Assembly (NCBI GenBank): GCA_014879735.1
Contig: JACSRN010000101.1
Span: 1-47,691 of the forward strand
Direction: 5' to 3'
Origin: Paracoccaceae bacterium
Lineage (GTDB): Bacteria; Pseudomonadota; Alphaproteobacteria; Rhodobacterales; Rhodobacteraceae
Length of the DNA stretch: 47,691 bases
Below are positions 42,184 to 47,691 of this stretch, one piece after another. The notes below the pieces were generated by a model. That model made no database searches and was not told the origin of the DNA. It worked only from the letters and a program-made list of their open reading frames with translations. The first letter of the stretch is position 1. Every line of letters begins with the position of its first letter. The position numbers were made by a program, and so were the translations under genes.

Positions 42184-42384
42184 TTAGCGGTTGTACGGCA
42201 TGTATTTCTTGACGATGCCCTCGTCCGGGGTGCTCAGGAGCATTGTCCCGGTCGCCTGGCGGACGAACTTCGTCGTGCGTTTGATCATGCCGTGGCGCTT
42301 GCCGGCCACGCCGGCCTTCACATGGCCATTGGCCGTGAAGGAGAACCGCTTTTTCGCGGCGGATTTGGTCTTCATCTTGGGCAT
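42184..42384 (-). CDS. rpmI: 50S ribosomal protein L35
   Basis: A 66-residue L35 starting at [14 protein letters not shown]; the longer open frame upstream has no similarity. The conserved KRHGMI segment and the C-terminal KYMPYNR confirm it. Followed by rplT after 15 bp, a conserved pair. infC, often the first gene of this operon in other bacteria, is absent; upstream is a small membrane-protein gene on the same strand. Confidence 0.98.
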   Translation of the reverse strand: MPKMKTKSAAKKRFSFTANGHVKAGVAGKRHGMIKRTTKFVRQATGTMLLSTPDEGIVKKYMPYNR

Positions 42385-42502
42385 TTCACACTCCAGTGTT
42401 TCGCGCGCGACTCGGCATGCCACATCCGCCGGCCCCGCGGTTCTTCCGAAGGCGCCCGTATAGGCGGGCAGCCGATCAAGGGCAAGCGAAAACCGCGGCG
42501 GC

Positions 42503-42730
42503 CTATCGGTGCAGCAGCCGGCCAAGCACGCCCAGCATCACATGGGGCACCTCGGACAGGGCATAGCCGTCCGGATGGCGCATCACGGCCACAACCACCA
42601 GGCCAAGCCCTGCAACCAGCAAGGTCGCGCCCAGGCGCGGGGCGCGACCATCGCTCCAGGCCGAGAGGATAGAGGGCAACGACAGGATCGAGATCACGAT
42701 TCCGACGGTCAGAAGAAGATCGCTGTCCAT
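42503..42730 (-). CDS. Small two-helix membrane protein, unknown function
   Basis: A 75-residue protein with two hydrophobic segments, [21 protein letters not shown] (about 5-25) and [18 protein letters not shown] (33-50), and a short amphipathic tail ([13 protein letters not shown]). No family is recognised. Composition and the codon pattern support it as real; it lies between pyk and rpmI on the same strand, 49 bp after pyk. Confidence 0.7.
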   Translation of the reverse strand: MDSDLLLTVGIVISILSLPSILSAWSDGRAPRLGATLLVAGLGLVVVAVMRHPDGYALSEVPHVMLGVLGRLLHR

Positions 42731-42779
42731 TCCGCCCCTGTCCGCAAACGGCCTGCGGCTGCCGGCGCTGCCGCCAAGG

Positions 42780-44225
42780 TTAGCCGGGGTCGACCTTCGA
42801 AATCAATCGCTCGTCACAGGGCGCGACACGCAGGATGTTGGTTGTGCCCTGCACGTTGAACGGAACGCCGGCAACCACGACGATGTGGTCGGTCTCGGAG
42901 GCAAATCCGTCCGACCGCGCGGCACGGATCGCCGACAGGACTGCGCCCTTGAACCGCTCCTGCTCGGGCACGATCACGCAATGCGCGCCCCAGGTCAGCG
43001 CCATCCGGCGGGCCGTTTCCACCAGCGGCGTCAGCGCGATCACCGGGATATGTGGCCGCTCGCGCGCCACAAGGCTGACGGTTGTTCCCGACTGGCTGAA
43101 GCAGCAGATCGCCTTGATATCGGTCGATTCCGCGATCTCGCGCGCGGCGGCAACAATGCCGTCGGCGACGGTGGCGCGTTTGGCCACCCGGCTGGCATCA
43201 ATGATCGACCGATAGGTCGGATCGCTTTCGACCGAACGGGCGACATTGTCCATCGTCGTCACCGCTTCGACCGGGAACTTGCCGGCGGCGCTTTCGGCCG
43301 ACAGCATCACCGCATCGGCGCCCTCGTAGATCGCGGTCGCGACGTCAGACACCTCGGCCCGGGTCGGCATCGGGTTCTCGATCATCGATTCCAGCATCTG
43401 CGTCGCCACGATCACCGGCTTGGCCGCCGCGCGGGCGCTGCGGACCAGCCGCTTCTGGATCGGCGGCACCGAATAGACCGGCAGTTCGACGCCAAGATCG
43501 CCACGCGCCACCATGATCCCGTCGGACACCTTGAGGATCTCGTCATAGGCCTTCACCGCCGCCGGCTTTTCGATCTTGGACAGGATCGCGGCCCGGCCCT
43601 TGGCCAGCGCGCGGGCCTCGATCACATCCTCGGGGCGCTGCACGAAGGACAGGGCCAGCCAGTCGACGCCCAGTTCGCAGGCAAACTCCAGGTCGTTGCG
43701 GTCCTTTTCCGACAGCGCGGCCAGAGGCAGCACCACATCGGGCACGTTCACGCCCTTGCGGTTGGAAATCGTACCGCCGACGACCACGGTGCAATCGGCA
43801 TGGTCGGCGCTGCAATCGTCGACCCGCAGGCGAAGCTTGCCGTCATTCACCAGAAGCATCGCCCCGGGAACGAGGGCGGCAAAGATCTCCGGATGGGGAA
43901 GCTGCACACGGGTGGAATCGCCCGGCGCCTGGTCAAGGTCGAGGCGGAACTTGTCGCCATCCTCAAGATCATGCGCCCCGGCCGCAAAGGCGCCAACGCG
44001 CAACTTCGGCCCCTGCAGATCGGCCAGGATGCCGATCGGCCGGCCCAGGTCACGCTCGACTTCGCGAATGATGCGATGCCGCTCGCGCAGTTCGTCATGG
44101 GTCCCGTGGCTCATGTTCAGGCGGAACACGTCGGCCCCGGCCACGAACAATTCGCAGATCATGTCATAGGTGCTGGAAGACGGCCCGAGCGTGGCCACAA
44201 TCTTCACTTTGCGGTGGCGGCGCAT
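42780..44225 (-). CDS. pyk: Pyruvate kinase
   Basis: A 481-residue pyruvate kinase beginning MRRHRKVKIVATLGPSS; AAGGAGGA precedes the ATG and the 57 upstream codons are not conserved. RLNMSHG, VARGDLGVELP, the lysine region ILSKIEKPAAVKAYDEIL and MLSAESAAGKFPVEAV are the catalytic signatures. The C-terminal domain (from about 350) binds effectors. It converts phosphoenolpyruvate and ADP to pyruvate and ATP. It is first in the minus run leading to rpmI-rplT, and divergent from the N-formylglutamate amidohydrolase gene. Confidence 0.97.
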   Translation of the reverse strand: MRRHRKVKIVATLGPSSSTYDMICELFVAGADVFRLNMSHGTHDELRERHRIIREVERDLGRPIGILADLQGPKLRVGAFAAGAHDLEDGDKFRLDLDQAPGDSTRVQLPHPEIFAALVPGAMLLVNDGKLRLRVDDCSADHADCTVVVGGTISNRKGVNVPDVVLPLAALSEKDRNDLEFACELGVDWLALSFVQRPEDVIEARALAKGRAAILSKIEKPAAVKAYDEILKVSDGIMVARGDLGVELPVYSVPPIQKRLVRSARAAAKPVIVATQMLESMIENPMPTRAEVSDVATAIYEGADAVMLSAESAAGKFPVEAVTTMDNVARSVESDPTYRSIIDASRVAKRATVADGIVAAAREIAESTDIKAICCFSQSGTTVSLVARERPHIPVIALTPLVETARRMALTWGAHCVIVPEQERFKGAVLSAIRAARSDGFASETDHIVVVAGVPFNVQGTTNILRVAPCDERLISKVDPG

Positions 44226-44271
44226 GCCATCCTCCTTTGCGCAATGTCGTGTTCCATCGTGGGCCGTGCGC

Positions 44272-44300
44272 CTTATGGCCCAAAGCGTGCGCGCTCGCAA
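44272..44300 (-). promoter_or_regulatory. Candidate promoter for pyk
   Basis: On the minus strand TTGCGA (44295-44300) and CATAAG (44272-44277) are 17 bp apart, 47 bp upstream of the pyk start. Both match consensus at four of six positions. Confidence 0.4.
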
Positions 44301-44373
44301 CCAACGGATTTGCGACACGGCGGCTTTTGACGGCGCCGGGGGGATCGGATAACCGGCAGGAACTGGTAGAAAA

Positions 44374-44380
44374 AGGAGGG
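44374..44380 (+). promoter_or_regulatory. Ribosome binding site supporting a TTG start
   Basis: AGGAGGG lies 8 bases before TTG 44389 (AAAAGGAGGGGCAAGCGATTG), which is the only start that keeps the conserved N-terminus of the amidohydrolase. Confidence 0.7.
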
Positions 44381-44388
44381 GCAAGCGA

Positions 44389-45129
44389 TTGGGCAATCCG
44401 TATCAGATCGAGGGCGAGCACCGCCCCGGCCGCTGGCTGATCACCTGCGATCACGCGACAAACCGGGTGCCGGGCTGGGTGGCGGGCGGCGATCTGGGCT
44501 TGCCGGCAGCGGATATGGCGCGCCATATCGCCTATGATATCGGGGCATTGGGGGTGGCGCGGGCGCTGGGCCGGTATCTTGACAGCCCGGTGATCTGGTC
44601 CGATTTCTCGCGCCTGGTCATCGACCCGAACCGCGGCGAGGACGATCCGACGCTGGTGATGCGGCTTTACGATGGCTCGGTCGTTCCCGCCAACCGCAGG
44701 ATCGACGCGGCCGGGATCGCGGCGCGTCTCGACAGGCTGTACCGGCCCTACCACGCCGCCTATACGGCGGTGGCCGCCCGGCGCGAGGATACCGCGATCT
44801 GTGCCGTCCATTCCTTTACGCCCGGGCTGAAGGGACGTAAGCTGCGGCCCTGGCAGGTGGGGGTCCTGCATTCCCATCTGGACGAACGCCTGTCACGGCC
44901 GCTGATCGCACGGCTTTCGGCCGATCCCGAATTGTGCGTCGGCGACAACGAACCCTATTCCGGCCATCTGCCCGGAGATTCGATCGACCGGCACGCTCTT
45001 GCCAAAGGGCGGCAGAATACCCTGATCGAAGTGAGAAACGACCTGATCGGCGACGCGGCGGCGCAGGAGGCCTGGGCCGCGCGGCTGGCGCCGGTCCTGC
45101 AAGCCGCCCTGGAGGATGCCGATGGATGA
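44389..45129 (+). CDS. N-formylglutamate amidohydrolase family protein
   Basis: A 246-residue protein with a TTG start at 44389, eight bases after AGGAGGG. The family signatures are TCDHATNRVP near residue 20, HIAYDIGA, SRLVIDPNRGEDDPTLV and VHSFTPGLKG, with the basic/histidine residues expected for a zinc hydrolase (CDHA, HSF, NEPYSG). True HutG2-type enzymes hydrolyse N-formylglutamate to formate and glutamate in histidine degradation. No other hut gene is present, so the physiological substrate is uncertain. Its end overlaps the DUF1244 start. Confidence 0.88.
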   Translation: MGNPYQIEGEHRPGRWLITCDHATNRVPGWVAGGDLGLPAADMARHIAYDIGALGVARALGRYLDSPVIWSDFSRLVIDPNRGEDDPTLVMRLYDGSVVPANRRIDAAGIAARLDRLYRPYHAAYTAVAARREDTAICAVHSFTPGLKGRKLRPWQVGVLHSHLDERLSRPLIARLSADPELCVGDNEPYSGHLPGDSIDRHALAKGRQNTLIEVRNDLIGDAAAQEAWAARLAPVLQAALEDADG

Positions 45130-45436
45130 CGCAACCCGCACCGAGCTTGAGGCCGCGGCCTTTCGCGCCCTGATCGATCACCTGATGGTCCGGCGGCCCG
45201 AGGTCCAGAACATCGACCTGATGAATCTGGGCGGTTTCTGCCGCAATTGCCTCAGCCGCTGGTATCAGGAGGCCGCCGCCGAGCGCGGCATTGCGCTGAA
45301 CAAGGATCAGGCACGCGAGATCGTCTACGGCATGCCTTACCCCGACTGGGTTGCCCTGCATCAGACCGAGGCCAGCGCCGAAAAGAAGACCGCATTCGAA
45401 AAGGCCTATGCCGAAAACGTCGGCCGGAAGGATTGA
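45122..45436 (+). CDS. DUF1244 family protein
   Basis: A 104-residue protein of DUF1244 (function unknown). It contains NIDLMNLGGFCRNCLSRWY with a C-x2-C pair, then YGMPYPDWVALHQTEA. The start at 45122 has a better distance from GGAGG (45111-45115) than the ATG at 45116. It overlaps the end of the amidohydrolase gene by 8 bp, so the two are co-translated; this pair recurs in related bacteria. Confidence 0.9.
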   Translation: MDDATRTELEAAAFRALIDHLMVRRPEVQNIDLMNLGGFCRNCLSRWYQEAAAERGIALNKDQAREIVYGMPYPDWVALHQTEASAEKKTAFEKAYAENVGRKD

Positions 45437-45527
45437 TGCGGCTGTTTCCGGACCAGCATCAATCGGTGCAGTAGCCCCCGAATCGTTGGCGCGGCGGCCC
45501 GCGGCATTGCGCGGTAACACGCAAAGA

Positions 45528-45555
45528 TTGACAGCGGGTTAGCGAATTTTAGATT
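45528..45555 (+). promoter_or_regulatory. Sigma70-type promoter candidate for the RTX gene
   Basis: TTGACA (45528-45533) is a perfect -35 box; TAGATT (45550-45555) is a 4-of-6 -10 box 16 bp on. The gene begins 65 bp further at 45620. This is the best -35 box I found in the window. Confidence 0.55.
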
Positions 45556-45572
45556 TGCTGCAAAGCACTCAA

Positions 45573-45596
45573 ATGCGCGAATCGCATCGGTTTTTT
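45573..45596 (+). promoter_or_regulatory. Leader hairpin with T-run before the RTX gene
   Basis: ATGCG (45573-45577) pairs with CGCAT (45583-45587), followed by CGG and six T (45591-45596). It lies between the promoter candidate and the start codon. The stem is short, so it is a weak intrinsic terminator or attenuator, possible only as a regulatory leader. Confidence 0.35.
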
Positions 45597-45619
45597 GAGT
45601 CAACCCGGAAGGACAGTTC

Positions 45620-46741
45620 ATGGATTTGCTATATTTCCTGCCCGCATTGCTGTTGGGTGGCCTGCTTATCGATCTGTTCTCTGGCAACGATGACGACGAC
45701 AATGACAAGGAGCCGGAACCCGGTTCGGTCAATGTCGTCGGAACAGAGGATGCCGATACGATCGATGGCGGCGAACTGGCCGACACGATCCGGGGTGCTG
45801 GTGGCGACGACCTGATCGCGGGCCTTGGCGACAACGATCTGCTTTCCGGCGGCGATGGCGACGATACCGCTTCGGGCGATGCGGGCGACGACACCCTGCG
45901 GGGCGGGGCGGGCGACGACAGCCTGCAGGCCACCGCCGGCAATGATCGGTTGCTTGGCGAAGATGGCGACGACATGCTGTCCGGCGATACTGGCGACGAT
46001 TGGCTGCATGGCGGCGCCGGCAACGACGAGCTTTACGGCGGCGCGGGCACCGATAGCCTGCGGGGCGGCGCGGGCAACGACGTTCTGGTCGGCCTTGACG
46101 GCGACGACTGGATGGTTGGCGAAGGCGGCGACGATTCACTCTCGGGTGCGGAGGGCGCGGATTCGCTGTTCGGCTGGACCGGAAACGACATGCTTTACGG
46201 CTCTGCTGGCGCAGATCAGCTGTCGGGCGGCGTAGGAGACGATGCAATCAGCGGCGGCGACGATGACGATCAGGTGCTGGGCGGCGCCGGCAACGATGCT
46301 ATGAGCGGCGGTGCGGGCAACGACCTGCTCGACGGCGGCAGTGGCAACGATGTCCTGCGCGGCGGCGAAGGGTCCGATACGCTGATCGGCCAGCTTGGTT
46401 CGGACACGCTGCATGCCGGCGCCGGCAACGACGTGCTGACGGTGTCTGGCGGCGTCCTGTTCTCGACCGGCGAGGGAAGCGACCTGTCCACCGTGGGCCG
46501 GCTTGACGATGCCTTCCCCACTGTCGCCGATTACGCCGCCGGCACGGATGACTTCACCCTGGTCGTCGAACGTGCAGCAGATTTTGCCGAAACCGTGACG
46601 CTTGTCGAACAAGCCAACGATGCTGGCGGCGTCGACACGCTGGTGCAGGTGCAGGGACTGACCTATTTGCGCCTTGCAGATGTCGCCGCGGCCAATGTGG
46701 ACACCGCAGATTTCTCGCCGGAACTCGCGGCCGTGAATTGA
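45620..46741 (+). CDS. RTX calcium-binding protein with hydrophobic N-terminus
   Basis: A 373-residue acidic protein. Residues 2-21 (LLYFLPALLLGGLLIDLFSG) form a hydrophobic segment with no typical cleavage site, followed by a run rich in Asp (NDDDDNDKEPEP). Residues about 45-290 hold roughly 20 RTX-type nonapeptides (GGAGDDxLx, GGAGNDxLx), which bind Ca2+ and fold as a beta-roll. The C-terminal 80 residues have no repeats and contain a DYAAGTDDF segment. RTX proteins are usually exported by type I secretion from a C-terminal signal; no transporter gene is here. GGAAGG precedes the start. Function unknown. Confidence 0.88.
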   Translation: MDLLYFLPALLLGGLLIDLFSGNDDDDNDKEPEPGSVNVVGTEDADTIDGGELADTIRGAGGDDLIAGLGDNDLLSGGDGDDTASGDAGDDTLRGGAGDDSLQATAGNDRLLGEDGDDMLSGDTGDDWLHGGAGNDELYGGAGTDSLRGGAGNDVLVGLDGDDWMVGEGGDDSLSGAEGADSLFGWTGNDMLYGSAGADQLSGGVGDDAISGGDDDDQVLGGAGNDAMSGGAGNDLLDGGSGNDVLRGGEGSDTLIGQLGSDTLHAGAGNDVLTVSGGVLFSTGEGSDLSTVGRLDDAFPTVADYAAGTDDFTLVVERAADFAETVTLVEQANDAGGVDTLVQVQGLTYLRLADVAAANVDTADFSPELAAVN

Positions 46742-46765
46742 TGCGCCGATGCGCCGCCGGCACCG

Positions 46766-47422
46766 TCAGGTGAGCAGGCCGCGCGCATCGAAGTGATGGG
46801 GAAAGAAGGCGGCGGCGCAGGTCATCAGCGTGGCCAGTGCCTCTTCTGCATCATAGGGCGCCTGCATCGTCATCATGTCCAGCCAGACCCCTTCGGTCGT
46901 GACGCGCAGCACGCGCGCCGTCCGGGTGGGGTCGTTGGCATAGCCGTGTTCGGCATTCATCCGCGCGCAGAGCCCTTCGAGGATGCGGTTGTATTCCTCG
47001 TCGTTCGAGCCGCATTTCTCCTGATACAGCGGGCGACCCTGCGCCTCGCCCCAGAAGGCGCACCAGGCCGACAGGCGCGCCGGCGTGCAGAGTTCCGGCC
47101 GGAAATCGGCCGCCAGCATGGCATGCAGCTGTTCGGGCGCCGAGGTGCCGGCCGCCTCGACCGCGCCGGTCCAGTTGGCCCGATATTCCTCGGCCAGATA
47201 CAGCAAGACCTCGACCAGAAGCTTGTCCTTGGTCTGGAAATGGAAATTGACCAGGCCGTGTGACAGCCCGGCGGTCCGCGCCACCTCGGTCAGCGTGGTG
47301 CGGGAATAGCCCTGCCGGGCAATGGTCTCGATCGTCGCCTCGATCAACTGCTGGCGACGGGCGTCGCGCGGCATCTTGCGCGGCGGCGGGTCGGTGTTCG
47401 GCAAGGATTCGACAGCAGCCAT
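46766..47422 (-). CDS. TetR-family regulator, BetI-like
   Basis: A 218-residue repressor. After a Pro-rich N-terminus (NTDPPPRKMPRDARRQQLI), residues 30-65 carry the HTH (TLTEVARTAGLSHGLVNFHFQTKDKLL). The rest follows BetI-like proteins (SAWCAFWGEAQGRPLYQ...). BetI controls choline/betaine genes in other bacteria, but many close relatives regulate other amine catabolism; there is no choline dehydrogenase in view. AGAGGAGA precedes ATG 47422. It is divergent from the truncated aminotransferase gene, a likely target. Confidence 0.88.
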   Translation of the reverse strand: MAAVESLPNTDPPPRKMPRDARRQQLIEATIETIARQGYSRTTLTEVARTAGLSHGLVNFHFQTKDKLLVEVLLYLAEEYRANWTGAVEAAGTSAPEQLHAMLAADFRPELCTPARLSAWCAFWGEAQGRPLYQEKCGSNDEEYNRILEGLCARMNAEHGYANDPTRTARVLRVTTEGVWLDMMTMQAPYDAEEALATLMTCAAAFFPHHFDARGLLT

Positions 47423-47486
47423 CGGTTTCTCCTCTGGGCAAGTCGTCATAGCGGAAAACGCGGTATCTGTAACTGCGATATTCTGA

Positions 47487-47502
47487 TTGACAGCCCAGTC
47501 AA
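47487..47502. promoter_or_regulatory. Imperfect palindrome TTGACAGCCCAGTCAA, candidate TetR operator
   Basis: The arms TTGAC (47487-47491) and GTCAA (47498-47502) are inverted around a 6-base centre, with further symmetry at the G and C inside. It lies between the divergent BetI-like regulator and the aminotransferase gene, 65 and 47 bp from their starts. Half-sites like this are typical of TetR autoregulation; not shown here. Confidence 0.45.
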
Positions 47503-47548
47503 AATAACTGCAGCCTGTGCATATCCGCAATCCCCCGAAAGCCTTGTC

Positions 47549-47691
47549 ATGATTCCTGCAGCCAACCGCCCCCTTGCCAGATCGAACGCCCAGTTCCGTC
47601 GCGCGGTAAAGCGCCTGCCGCTGGGCGTTTCATCGACCTTTCGCTACTGGGGCGACGACCGGACCATCTATGTCGACCACGGCAAGGGCGG
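47549..47691 (+). CDS. Class III aminotransferase, N-terminal fragment (cut by window end)
   Basis: The visible 47 residues (MIPAANRPLARSNAQFRRAV..., then FRYWGDDRTIYVDHGKGG) match the start of glutamate-1-semialdehyde-mutase-like aminotransferases, in which a 'GG.S..R...' then 'DG.G..YVD' segment opens the protein. The gene continues past the window. It is divergent from the BetI-like regulator with a candidate operator between, so it is probably regulated by it. It is a second class III enzyme besides that at 16.7-18.0 kb. Confidence 0.7.
   Translation, partial: MIPAANRPLARSNAQFRRAVKRLPLGVSSTFRYWGDDRTIYVDHGKG

Noticed and set aside
45750-46440. Regular repeats resembling a tandem or CRISPR array
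   Set aside because: They are in frame, about 27 bp in period, and encode RTX nonapeptides; there are no unique spacers or cas genes.

Overview
The window is GC-rich, tightly packed chromosomal DNA that looks like an alphaproteobacterium of the Rhodobacterales (Rhodobacter/Paracoccus-like). The clues are the high GC content, the divergent stand-alone MnmD and MnmC-like genes, the DUF1244 and N-formylglutamate amidohydrolase pair, and the small membrane protein beside rpmI-rplT. The assignment to order is inference from gene content; no rRNA or tRNA gene is present to test it. I see no insertion sequence, prophage or CRISPR array.

Layout. 1-8.5 kb: a truncated GNAT-like gene, a GST/pterin dehydratase pair, a divergent peroxiredoxin, the run ferredoxin reductase-rsmD-HAD phosphatase, a 2,4-dienoyl-CoA reductase (fadH) and a LysR regulator. 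8.6-11 kb (minus): CinA-like protein, GNAT and OmpA-domain protein. 11.2-15.2 kb (plus): map, ybaK, a 776-bp stretch with no recognisable gene, an aldo/keto reductase and zapE. 15.3-18 kb (minus): a class III aminotransferase followed by a glutamine-synthetase-like ligase. 18.3 kb: an ArsC-family protein. 18.6-23.9 kb (minus): a co-directional run of Rieske oxygenase, Rid-family protein, DUF1028 protein, LysR regulator, two-domain CbiX-like chelatase and L-lactate-dehydrogenase-like flavoprotein. 24-26 kb: a divergent SGNH hydrolase and thiolase. 25.9-33.4 kb (minus): an 1816-residue alpha-2-macroglobulin and penicillin-binding protein 1C. 33.6-36.2 kb: a hybrid sensor kinase. 36.2-37.9 kb: mnmD and an MnmC-C-like oxidoreductase, divergent. 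38.2-44.2 kb (minus): aldehyde dehydrogenase, pheS, a small DUF4274-like protein, rplT, rpmI, a membrane peptide and pyk. 44.4-46.7 kb (plus): N-formylglutamate amidohydrolase, DUF1244 and an RTX protein with a hydrophobic N-terminus. The window ends with a BetI-like TetR regulator divergent from a truncated class III aminotransferase.

How the genes may work together. Translation and RNA modification (rpmI, rplT, pheS, map, ybaK, rsmD, mnmD/mnmC) is mixed with nitrogen and carbon catabolism. A 12-nt sequence containing the palindrome TTTGATCAAA lies just upstream of both the aminotransferase/GS-like pair and the aldehyde dehydrogenase 21 kb away, so they may share a regulator. The least explained part is the Rieske/Rid/DUF1028/LysR/CbiX/LldD run. 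It looks like a small-molecule catabolic operon, but its substrate cannot be read from sequence. I found no clear defence or mobile system.
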